Source: Bryopsis sp. KO-2023 | Taxonomy: Eukaryota; Chlorophyta; Ulvophyceae; Bryopsidales; Bryopsidaceae | Assembly (NCBI GenBank): GCA_030272585.1 | Contig: BSYQ01000009.1 | Span: 558,001 to 622,000 of the forward strand | DNA: 64,000 bases | Direction: 5' to 3' | Shown: in pieces, positions 19,944 through 30,463 of the stretch | Layout of the letters: the number at the start of each line of letters is the position of its first letter | Numbering within the stretch: the first letter of the stretch is position 1 | Program-made: the position numbers and the translations under genes | Notes under the pieces: generated by a model | Seen by the model: the letters and a program-made list of their open reading frames with translations, nothing else | The model's database searches: none | Told to the model about the DNA's origin: nothing

Positions 19944-21251
19944 CTACTAACAAAAACAATCAGAAACCCTTTAACTGGAGCTGTGGAATGTTTCTTTTTT
20001 TTTGGTATGTTTTGAGAGAGTTTGTGATATGCAGCCAGCACAACAAATTGACCTTTTCCAGCGAGGGGTTTTCTGTTTTCGTGCCAGTGGTCGTTTCAAA
20101 AGCAACCCCAAACCCCAAACGCTAAAAACAAGATTTGCTGCAGGGTTGATCTGTACCGCTCAGCGCCACCTGCGCAGACGAACAGTTTTGAGACGTGAAT
20201 GTGGTGCAGCGTCACGGGTGGTGGCCAGTCGCGAATAATCGCGCTCTTGGTTTTGTTTATGGGACCTCCTCGTGAGGTGATAGGGTTTAAATGCGCATTC
20301 ATTGATTTGCTGAAACTCGTATGTCTTTTCGCTTCTCGTGTTGTATCGAGACGAGGGGTCGAGGATAGGGACTGGTCTGAGGTGGAGTGGCGAAACTGGC
20401 GGCTCTTGGCTGCCGCCGTTCGTTAGGTCACAACAACACAAAAGTGTCTCGATCAGAGCGACACAAGCGCACCAGCACGGAAATCGAGCCCCACAATGAT
20501 AGACTGTTGCCAGGTGTTCAAATGGCGGCTATTCGAAGCATCACAGACGGCACCCACACCAGAGCTGTCGACCTGCAGCGAAAGTCGATTTCCATGGAGG
20601 TTGGAGGTTAGGTTAGGTTAGCTAACTTTTTCGCTCAACCTCCAATAACCTCCATCGCAACGTTGTGCTGTGCAAACGATCTTGATGTACATATTCAGAT
20701 TCACAGTGAGCTGGGAGCTAAGACACGCTGGTGCATGCGCCATCCACACGGTGCGGCCGCAGAGGAACAGACGCAAATCGAGTTTGCATCTTAAAAATAA
20801 GTTTGCTACCCTTCTTTTCGAAAGGGATGATGCGTTGCGCTTTGTTGTTCGTCCTAAATGCATGAATAATCTTTTCATTGAAATCGGATGTTCCAAAAAT
20901 CTTGTCAGCGCCAGGTGCACTAAGTTGACGTGGGGTGTGGATTCAGTTCTATCTGAAGGCTATTTTCTCAAGATAAAGCATGGAAAATATCCCAAAAATG
21001 TTGGTGGAAGTTAAGGGAGGCTGGAGGCAAGTTTTCTTTTTGCCTGGGAGGTTGTAGGTTGGTTAGCTTTTCTGAACAGAGGTCGACAGCTCTACCCACA
21101 CACAAGATCCCCAACAATTTCCCCTTTCCTTTTGAAAAATCCTCGACATTCTTCTCCTAACAAAGGATGCTAATCTCCCCCACCCCCCCCGCCGTTCAAG
21201 TGTCGATGATTCGGTCTACTCAAGACAGTAAACCAAATATTATCCTTGACT
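19944..21251. other. Intergenic region between kinase and CFAP73
   Basis: No gene is supported. It contains the kinase promoter side and an inverted repeat at 20594-20655. Open frames here are short and lack codon structure. Confidence 0.6.
20594..20655. repeat. Inverted repeat with GGTTA units
   Basis: The left arm ATGGAGGTTGGAGGTTA (20594-20610) pairs with CAACCTCCAATAACCTCCAT (20636-20655), apart from a 3-base bulge. Between them is GGTTAGGTTAGCTAAC. It could be the end of a small transposon or a simple hairpin. Confidence 0.65.
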
Positions 21252-22893
21252 TCACAACAGGGCATTCTTGTCATCATGTTTCTGGGCCTTTCGCAGTTGC
21301 TCCAGCTTGTTTTGCCTGATGATTGCCCCTAGATCTGAAATATAGTTTCCAATCACCTCCAGCTGCTCCAAGGGGTTGGTTTCGGCGGGATGTGCTATTC
21401 TGGATCGATTACGACACCTGCAACAGAAATATTGCAAGGAAGCCTTAGGATCCTTCATCCAAGAGTTGCTCTGTATTTTGTTTTCTTTCCAACCTGCACA
21501 GTCATTCCTGAAACGCCCGCAAGCTGTTTACACAAAAACCACCAGCTCACCATTCTTGTTGGCAAATGAGTTGCTCGCCCACTTAGTTGCCTACCTGTTG
21601 AAGATGTTATCTGTAGACATGATAACTTGTCCAAATTCCAAAGTTTTCTGAGATGCAACCTGGAGACTGTAATCTTTCCGTGTTTCATGAGCCAGGGCCT
21701 CCGCCTCGTATCCTTCCAGCTCTTTCTTCAAATTGGAAAGCTTGTTGTTCAGATTCAGAATAGACTCTGTCTTCTGTCGAACGTAGTTCTGCAGCTCTGC
21801 CCTTTTATCATAAAATGACAAAGATCAATTCCGCGACGAATGCGAGGGCCGAATCACACCACTGGTGGCACCCACCATCATCTATGAGTGAAAAAAGAAC
21901 CCACCTTGTTTTTTCTGTTAGCTCCTCCAGCTGCTTTTGGTGCTCATTAAGGTCATGGTTCGTCACTTTCAGGGTTGCATGCCGCATCAACAGTTCGGGA
22001 ACCTCCTGATATTCATCCACAACCTCCAGAACAGTTTCCAAGTAGTGCTGATACCTGCAACATTGTTTTCGTCAATCAGCCCGTTCAAACTGAAAATCGA
22101 TTGAGAAACAAGCACAGGTCGCGCCAGGAATTGCCTGCACTGGGAACGAATATGTTTTTGTGAAGTGTCTGTTTGGTGGGGTGTTGCAAATACCATCCAA
22201 TTGCCTACCTCATGTTCTTTTCCAGGATTTCGTGAACTTTCTCTTTTTCTGTTTTGAGTCCCTCCAGAGTATCTTGCAACGCCTCGATCTCCTTTTCCTT
22301 TTGCAGCCTCGACTTGATCTCATCGGCGGCTTTCTTCTCCGCCCTGGACCTTTTGGAATCGTTCTCCTGCAGGAACTTGCTGAAACGGATCAAGGATTCT
22401 TGCAGCTCGAGATCTTTTCTTTTCAGGCCTTCCTCGCGCCTCTTAAACACTTCTTCCTGGGCACAATGGCTCGCACCTTTCAGTTTGACGCCATGAATGG
22501 AGGAGGAGATGACAAAACATAGTTCTACTTGAGCACTCAGTATATATTTTTCTGGGATTTCCGTGGACATGGACTTTGCTGTAAAGAAATTTCATCTTTG
22601 GTTTGGAATCCAAGATCGCTACACGAAAGGCGTGGAAAGCGCTCAGACACACAAATGTGGGCGACACGCCACAGACGCATGATTAGTTTTATCATACACA
22701 AAAATTTGTTTATCACTCTGGCACAGGATATGAGTCTACTCACCTTTCTGTTGAATTCCTGTTTGTGCGCTTCAAGGGCTTCTTGCACTTCGAACATCTG
22801 TCGCCTCTTTTCGAGAAGCCGTGTGGCAGGACATACATGCTCCAGGACCAATGTGTGGGGTAACATTCTGGAACCCACAATCCATAGTGTCAA
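21252..22893 (-). CDS. CFAP73: CFAP73/CCDC42-family axonemal coiled-coil protein
   Basis: Five exons: 22893-22744, 22456-22209, 22054-21905, 21801-21595, 21417-21252 (921 bp, 306 residues; all phases agree). The DUF4200-type core is recognisable: ATRLLEKRRQMFEVQEALEA, then KRREEGLKRKDLELQESL and FSKFLQENDSKRSRAEKKA. Coiled coil follows to near the end. Human CFAP73 and CCDC42 are of about the same length. The family, including Chlamydomonas FAP73/MIA2, belongs to the modifier-of-inner-arms complex on axonemal doublets and is found in ciliated eukaryotes. The start is uncertain: Met at 22893 or at 22866, or an upstream exon, since TTCCAG precedes the second Met. Confidence 0.8.
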
Positions 22894-23684
22894 GCCCCCT
22901 CAACAATCAATAATATTGTGTTCCAACAGTCAGGGTTCTGTGCTCTGTCCCACTCCAAAAGTTCTTCAACGATGAAGGGTTTGGTTCCCTCATTTTATTG
23001 GGAGTCGTCTGTGGGGGGCAAAGTGCTAGTGAATGAATTAGTGGAATGCTATATTAGAAAACTATGTCAAGAAGGCCAATACTATAAAACAAAAGCAATT
23101 AACAGTGTTCTTAATCTTTAGGAGGCTTTCTTTTGCTGGATGAAAATGCATGATTTTCTTTGTGTTCTACATTTGGTAGGAATATAGACTCCACACAAGG
23201 TAATCCAAAGTACCATCACAATGTAACGGTAACGGCACGTGACGCCATTACGCGAATTGCGTGACGAACTACATCACGCTGCGCCACACAGAAACTAGGG
23301 TTTGTGTTTCCGGCTCACTTTTTAGTCTGGAGCGACTTGAGGAATTCCCCATCGTCCATGATGACGTCTTTTTCGGCAGCTGACGACGACAATATGTCCT
23401 GGGGGAACCGACGACCAAGGGGATTGATTAGAGGGACGGATAGGGAATTGTTTCGAGAAACCCATATTCCATCAAGAAGTATTGGAGCTGTTTGTTAGGG
23501 ATTGAGTATCAAACTGGATTGATCCCGCGCGTGCGTTATGCAACTCATAACGCCCACTATTGAAAGCATTTGTGTGTGCCAGTTCCTGATTGTGTTCTTG
23601 ACTCAAGAATCTTGAGGGTGGTTTTTGGGATTCATCTCTGTTGGGATTCTAGCGTATGGAATGTACGATCTGCCTTGACTGCAC

Positions 23685-23742
23685 CATCTCTCAGCACAAC
23701 GGTGGTGGTCTTCCATCTCTTAGCACAACGGTGGTGGTCTTT
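23685..23742. repeat. 29-bp tandem duplication
   Basis: CATCTCTCAGCACAACGGTG... is repeated head to tail with two mismatches. Confidence 0.85.
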
Positions 23743-24263
23743 CATCGTTTCCATTGTGCGTATAGGACACGGTCTGAGTGGACGATGACCTGTTCATCAT
23801 TGTTGAAAGTGGTGCAGGGAGGGTGTGAGCGAATGATGTAGTTGGGAGCGGTATCTCAGGCAATATAACTATTGATTGATTGGTAGTTCGGAAAGCTAGG
23901 GGGTTTGCACTATTGACAAAACATCAGACGCACGCCAATACCACATGAATACCGAATGTCCATGCAGTTTCTCCAAGAACCGACGCCGCTTTCCACATTC
24001 CACCGTTCATTTTTGTCAATTCATTGGGTGTTGGTTATTTGCTCTCCAGATACATTCTTTTCTGGTCCAGGTTTTTATTTTTGGTCAGGTAGCATTAAAT
24101 CATCACCACCACTTGGTCCAGTCTTGTAGTTTGTTTGTGACAATTGATTGATTGCTTAAGTACGTGACTCTTTCGGGCTGGCGTGGTGATGGAAAAAGTT
24201 GGCAGAATCGTCCCACTGTATGACACACTGCAGGATGAAAGCTGCCAGATCTGGGGCGTTTGC

Positions 24264-24270
24264 TATAAAA
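24264..24270 (+). promoter_or_regulatory. TATA box of LHCII gene
   Basis: TATAAAA in the sequence GCTATAAAACACC, 99 bp upstream of the ATG at 24369. Its position fits a core promoter of a strongly expressed gene. Confidence 0.6.
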
Positions 24271-24368
24271 CACCACCAGCGACAACATCAAAGCATCCCA
24301 AGTTGTGGCCTCTTTTCTCCTTTTTGGCAACATATTTCTCACCTTCTTCCGCTTGACCGTTTTGAAAG

Positions 24369-25295
24369 ATGGCTTCCCCAGCTATGGCCCAGACTCTCAT
24401 TGGCGCCCAGGCTACCGCCAGGGTGAGTCTTGCAGTCGATCTGCACTAGGAAATCACCTTTTAGCGACTCCTTCTTTGGACACCGTGGTGAAATCGCGCT
24501 TTCGTGCGTCTGTTCAGGCTAACAGGCAAGTGACGCGCGCAGCTGTTGAGTTCTACGGTCCCGATCGCGCCCTTTGGTTGGGCCCATACTCCGAAGGCGC
24601 CGTCCCAAGCTACCTCACAGGAGAGTTCCCTGGTGACTACGGCTGGGACTCCGCCGGCCTGTCCGCGGATCCGGAAACCTTCGCCGCCAACCGCGAGCTG
24701 GAATTGATCCATGCTCGCTGGGCGATGTTGGGCGTCGTTGGCTGCTTGACCCCTGAGGCCCTCGAGAAATACGGAGGTGTCGAGTTCGGCGAGGCCGTCT
24801 GGTTCAAGGCTGGCTCCCAGATCTTCGCGGAGGGTGGCCTCGACTACCTGGGAAACCCTTCTTTGGTGCACGCACAATCTATCCTGGCCATCTGCTGGAC
24901 TCAGGTTGGTTGCGAACCATCATGATTTCCCTGGGAAAGTGTTGCTCAATGTCGCATGTTCACGTGTGAGAACCTCGGTGCAGGTCGTCCTTATGGGTTT
25001 GGCTGAGGGGTACAGGTGCTCTGGGGGTCCGTTGGGCGAGGCCACCGATCCACTCTACCCGGGTGAGGCTTTCGACCCAATGGGCATGGCCGACGACCCA
25101 GAGACCTTCGCCGAACTGAAGACCAAGGAGATCAAGAACGGGCGATTGGCTATGTTCGCCATGTTCGGTTTCTTCGTGCAATCCCTGCAGACCGGGAAGG
25201 GCCCGGTCGAGTGCTGGGCTGAGCACATCGCCGATCCCGTGGCCAACAATGGATTCGTGTACGCCACCAAGTTTTTCGGCGCTCAGATTTTCTGA
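24369..25295 (+). CDS. LHCB: LHCII chlorophyll a/b-binding protein
   Basis: Three exons: 24369-24422, 24518-24904, 24984-25295 (753 bp, 250 residues; phase 0 junctions). Major light-harvesting antenna of photosystem II, expected in the thylakoid membrane. Membrane helix 1 carries [13 protein letters not shown] (chlorophyll ligand Glu and the paired Arg) and helix 3 carries [40 protein letters not shown] and [10 protein letters not shown] are typical of LHCII, not LHCI. The trimerisation motif WYGPDR appears as FYGPDR. The transit peptide is short: [18 protein letters not shown] from exon 1, then about 10 residues. A TATA box lies about 100 bp upstream. Confidence 0.95.
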
Positions 25296-25903
25296 GCGTC
25301 AAAATCGTGGCCTGGTGTCACCCCGCGCATGATTATTTTTGATGAGAAGATATCAACGATCTATGAAAAGAGAACTTGGAACATGTAACTTGTATGTCTG
25401 TGGATGACAATGGCAGCCAAAGTCTTTCTGTGGTGGTACATGTTGTGCACACCACGTGGTTCCCTCCATTTTTGGAAAAGTATTGGAACAAACCGAATCA
25501 AGGTGATAATAACAACAACAAGAAACTGGCCGTTGCCTGCAAATATTGGGACTCTGGTGTACATCAGAGTTGTAATGGGAACGTGTTACAGTAACCTCTA
25601 TTTAGTGGATACTTGCATATCTATCACTCAGGCTTCAGGTTAACAAACCATTCGCCACCAAAAAGCCTGGTTCAGGGAGAGGACTTCTGGCCTGTATCAG
25701 TACTGGTATGCAAGCCAGTCACAATCACTGTTGTGGTAGTTCCCCTGACATTTATAACTCTGTTGTTTCATGGCAGAATACTGATTATCGACAGTTGGCA
25801 TCTGACCATAACTTCATTCCTTGCAGAACACCCCCACCATTCTCCAAAAACTCCTAGGACCATAATTAGAAAAAGTGTGCCCCAAAAAAATGCTCCCAAA
25901 AAA
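25296..25903. other. 3' region of LHCII gene
   Basis: Presumed 3' UTR and spacer. No coding signal seen. Confidence 0.5.
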
Positions 25904-25973
25904 TGCCCCGGGCCAGAATTGAACTGACGACGCCCTTATGACGAGCAGGCGAGCTACCAACAGCTACCGAGGC
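25904..25973 (-). tRNA. tRNA-Met(CAT)-like gene or pseudogene
   Basis: On the minus strand a 70-nt sequence starts GCCTCGGTAGC and ends CCGGGGCA. The acceptor stem pairs over 7 bp (one G-T). The anticodon stem TGCTC/GGGCG holds the loop GTCATAA (anticodon CAT). The T arm GTCAG/CTGGC holds TTCAATT. The D arm forms at most 3 bp (GCT...AGC) and the variable loop is only 2 nt, so it is shorter than normal. It may be a decayed elongator Met tRNA or a tRNA-derived repeat. Confidence 0.45.
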
Positions 25974-27342
25974 ACGCTTCACGACCGTTTGTGACGTTGG
26001 AAGACCATATCCCCTTTTTTCGTTAGGAACTGTTTTTGAAATTCTATGCCAGAAACTCACTGTCAAGTCACGTGCACAAAAAGCCACACTCGCCGCGCTT
26101 ACCCCGCAACATTCGCACTTGCGCCGCCAAAAACGCGCGATTGGTTTTCCGCCTATTTTGTCTCAGAGCCCAATTGACAAGGAGGCAACATTATTGACGA
26201 GCCTACAGAGTGCCGGCGGCACCCCGTCCGTCGATCGAAACATTGCTGCCTCGAACATAGATACCGCCGGCCTATCGTTTCACGTCTGCGACCGAATCAC
26301 GAAACAGAAACACCACGATGCGGAAATGACTTTACGTGGGCACGAGCAGGTAGCTGCTGGTGCTTTCGACCCAAGAGGAAGAAGGGTAAACGTTCCACGC
26401 GCGCGCGTTTTGTCGCAGACATGGCCGACGAGAAGGACTGCCCCTCTACTTTTTGTGACGTTCGAAACACTCAGTTCGGGCTGCAGATATATACATATCA
26501 CTTCGTATTTAAATATGTGCATCTCCTCATTTCCCCTTTCAAGGTTTCGCTCAATCTCTGGAATTTCGATGGGCAACAGATTCAATATGCTCCACTAATT
26601 TCTTACTCTATTTTTTTAAGGGAGATTTTCGATTGCCACTCCAGCACATGCATTTGTCTGTATGAATTGTGTTCCCATACGTATGGTATACATATGTACA
26701 GATCATGCCCAGTCCATCTGTCAATTTAAGATATAAACGTTGTTACCATGGCCTGGATTCAACTCTTCCACCGACGTTTGGACATATACACAAGAATTCA
26801 GACACTAGAGGGTGGCTTATATCCCCAACGAGAATGAAAGGCCCCAGAAAATATATCGCCTGTTCTCTGACAGGTGAAAATTCACAGTGCTTTTTCCACT
26901 CTTCGTCACAGCAGTTGAAACCCAATTGTATCTGCCAATTTCCAAACCACACACTCTACAAAACTCAGAACATTCCACCACACAAAGCCTGAACACGAAG
27001 AACTGAAAGTCAGTAGTTCAGTGACTGGGCACAAGAATCATCAACACACCTCCAGTAATCTGTTACTTGTGAAAAGACACAAAAATATTTTAACGTTACA
27101 AAAGTGCCACAAAGGAGGACAGAAAAGCCATTCGATCGTAAAATCTAGCAAGAAAACCCTTGCACAAAAATGTATCCACTGTATAATAATCAATGATTTT
27201 ACCCCAAACTTTGTGTTTTTTCGTCAAGTTGATCTTGCCCACATCTACCCATTCACTACTGTTGCCATTACGTATACTCACTCCTAAAAATCAAATTAAC
27301 CATGAGCTATGTTATGCTCACAAATGAAAAAAGAACGTCGGT
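25974..27342. other. Intergenic, no gene seen
   Basis: AT-rich towards the right. Short open frames only; nothing recognised on either strand. Confidence 0.55.
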
Positions 27343-28894
27343 TCAATCAGTCCTTATTACATCCAGGTGGGAGGTATCGACCAAAGTGGAATCTGCAGGG
27401 GGGGCCTGAAAATTTGCCAAAGCAAACAACAATCTCAGCCTTTTTCGTTTCATCATACAGAAAATATTGAAGAAAAAACAGCAGAGCCATTTACCTGACT
27501 CTTCTGGGGGTGGCTTTGGTTTCTCCTCCTCCTCCTCCTCCTCTGGAACAATCTGGGACCAAAATTGCATTTTGCAGGTGATAATCCATCATAAAAAGCA
27601 AAAAGAAGGGTATAGGATATTCATATACGATTAACTGACGTGAACAACAGTACGTATTCTCCCATCAAGTATTGTGGCAGCTTTTCTGGAAAGACTGTTT
27701 TTGTAAATGTCATTATCTGCTGGCCAGATGATCTCATTCTGACCAAAAACTGAACCCCCCCCCCCTAAGCCAATCACCATCAAATATTGACTGTGCTTCA
27801 TCAAGCATTTCCCTACCTCTCCACTGATCTCTTTCAGCTGCCGGTCAACCCATTCGCTCAGACCCCCAACATTGGTGTAAACCCCTGGATTCTCTCCGCA
27901 TCCCTTTCCCCAGGACGTCAGCCCAGCGATGAACTTCCCGAAAATCAGGGGTCCGCCCGAATCGAGCTGACAGGCATCCTTGCCCTTCTCCCCCGCGCAC
28001 ACCATTGCATCTGTAATGGTCGTCCCGATAAGTTCACCGCATTGCTTGCGAGGAACGGGGGGAATACGAACCATCAACAAACGATCGGCGGCGGATTCTG
28101 TGTCGCCAGAAACCGTTAATCCCCACCCGAGGGCTGTTCCCAACCCGCACTGGGCACTTTCCCCAAAACATTTCTCATCTTTTCGAATCCCTCGGGGCTC
28201 CGCGTTCGAATCCCCGTCCAAAACCAGCAGCGCGATATCGAAATCGTAGACGCCGCTTCGCCCTTTGAAATCGGGGTGCACCCTCGTTTCCTTTGTTTGA
28301 AAGGTCTCGAACCGACCCTCGTCGTCACCCTCGCGTAAAAATCGACCGATATGCACCACAGGTTTTTTCAACAGCCTGTGCACCAGGCAATGCCCTGCTG
28401 TGAGCACCACGTTCTTGGCGATCAGGGAGCCTCCACAGAAATGTTGACCGCTCATGTCCTTACCCCTAACGGAGACCCCATCAGGAAATCGCAGCGACGC
28501 TATCCAATCAAAGTCGCCTGGGTTAGTTTCATCCCCACCGATGAGTTTGGGTAGGATACCCGACGGCCGATCCTGGGCGACGAATTCGGAAAGCACCACG
28601 CCTCCACTGCAATGACAAGCAAACGCTCACCACTAGGGATCAGCTAAAACAACTTGTGGACGACGGAGAATCGTGATCGCTTCGGCAAGGTGGGAAAATA
28701 AACTTCGTTTCCCTTGCTCACAAAGCGGTGATCCGTTGGGGTGGTTTTCGAGTGGCATACTCTTGTGTCAAGCCGCGCCCATGAGACTCAAGATCCGCAT
28801 CGGCCAGGAATTCCGTCGCGGGCCCAGCATTTGCATGAATTGCGAAAGAAGAGAGGATAAAAACGAGCCGAACAGCGCCAAGCTTCGCCGCTGA
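27343..28894 (-). CDS. Secreted trypsin-like serine protease 1
   Basis: Four exons proposed: 28894-28722, 28606-27817, 27552-27495, 27392-27343 (1071 bp, 356 residues). The first exon encodes a signal peptide (MSAAKLGAVRLVFILSSFA). The S1 domain starts at LIGGDETN and has the triad His (LTAGHC), Asp (YDFDIALLVL) and Ser (QLDSGGPL). Asp189 (KDACQLDSGG) predicts cleavage after Arg/Lys. The usually invariant Gly193 before DSGGP is Leu. The mature N-terminus follows Leu, not Arg/Lys, so activation may differ from trypsin. After the S1 domain, separate exons add an acidic and Pro-rich tail (EEEEEEEKPKPPPEES). The last exon is the least certain. A paralogue lies at 50339-51229. Confidence 0.8.
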
Positions 28895-30169
28895 CATCTC
28901 AACGGGAGGTAATCTGTGTGGGTAGATGTTTCGTTCAAGCGCGGCAGTAGGACAAGCTCGAGCTCGTTGGTGTTTTTTTTGGCGACCGAGTTGCCGCTGT
29001 GCGGCGGCCTTACCAGTTTTACGTTTACTCAGGATAGGACAGCGGCACATCAGACCGACTGGATGGAGAGTGACCTTGATGAATAGACAATTGAATCCCA
29101 TTATTATGAGAGGAGGAAATCGTTAACAAGACAAGAGGTCGTTTTCTTCTTTTTTTTTCCACAAAACTCCAGCAAAAAAAACCGGGCTGCTTTCCACATA
29201 ACAAAGAGAAATCCACCGCACATTTCTCCATCTCGACCGAACTGGAGACTGTGCTGCAAAAAATTGAGAAGCAATGCGCACTCTGAAGGTTCTGAAGGTG
29301 AAATATTTTCTCTCACCTTGTTTTCCCAAGGAAACCACACACATAGAGACAAACTGTAGCAGAACCGTCGTGATTGGGAACACACAAAAGCTTGCAGACA
29401 ACATAATACCAAAACGCTTTCAAAGCAACAACTGTGGACATGTTAAAAATCCCAACACAGCACAACCTCGCGACCTTTCCCCAACATCATCTCAATATCT
29501 CCCATATACACAAACAAAAAAAGAATCTAATAAAGAATCCAGCCAGCATAAATGATCCAAAACATGAACCTGGTTGCAAAAGCTGACTGGAACAGAAAAG
29601 CATCCAGTGGCTATCAACCTCCACAACCCAGGATCATAATTCGCAGCCCAAACCGCCCCCCAACCAATATTTTTTCGGAAATCCTCCACCTTCAATATAT
29701 GTACGTCGGTAAGGGGGGGTTCAGGAAAATAGCCAAGCAATGATATTGACTAGTCAGTCGCAAATATAACCGAAGCACCATCTGATGTAGATGGGTGGTC
29801 CAATCCAATTCAATTTTTTCGTATTTTCAAATCCCCAATCCCGAGCAAAAAAATCAAAAAAACAATAACCTGAAGCAATGAAAAAATCATCCCTCTCTCA
29901 TATGCGAACGTCGATAACGATTTGCAAAACAGAAGAGAATAAGGTACCTTCCCCCTGCCCAATAACACCCCCCTGCTATCTCCTTTCCATCTTTTCACTT
30001 TTCTTCTTGATTTTCCCACCCCCTCTCTCTCTCTCTCACTCGAACGCTCTCGAAATCACCCCCTCAATTTTAAAGAGAAAATACCTCAACACCATAAAGA
30101 AAATATGTATGGCATATATAGTCCATTGATACCTCTTGGAAGGAGTGTGTCTTTTTTTTCAAGAATGAG

Positions 30170-30206
<37 letters not shown>

Positions 30207-30463
30207 CCCAAAAAAAGATTCAAACCAAAAACAAATTGCTTAACGTTTCAGGGATATCCAATAGTTTCTTTTCCTCCATGTCAGACCCACCAAACTTCAC
30301 CGTCTGAAAAGGTCAGACATGCGTCTCATTTGTTGCATGCCTGCCTCATCTCTCTTTTTTTTCTCTCTCTCTTTCCTTACCTCATCATTTTTTTTTCAAG
30401 AGATATTTTCCATGGCATCTCATGGAATGTAATGGAATGAACAATCAAGAGGATTAGCTGAAT
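28895..30463. other. Spacer between protease 1 and ABC1 kinase
   Basis: No gene seen. Contains a (CT)n tract at 30173-30202. Confidence 0.6.
30173..30202. repeat. (CT)n microsatellite
   Basis: About 15 CT units downstream of the ABC1 kinase stop. Confidence 0.95.

Larger units (their letters stand above)
22894..24368. promoter_or_regulatory. Divergent region CFAP73/LHCII
   Basis: About 1.5 kb without a supported gene between two divergent genes. It holds a GC-richer patch with CACGTGACG (23236-23244), an ACGT-core element, and a 29-bp tandem duplication (23685-23713, 23714-23742). A TATA box (TATAAAA, 24264-24270) lies about 100 bp before the LHCII start. Confidence 0.55.

Noticed and set aside
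23358-23498. Short frame MMTSFSAADDDN... upstream of LHCII
   Set aside because: 46 residues, no donor continuing it and no homology recognised.
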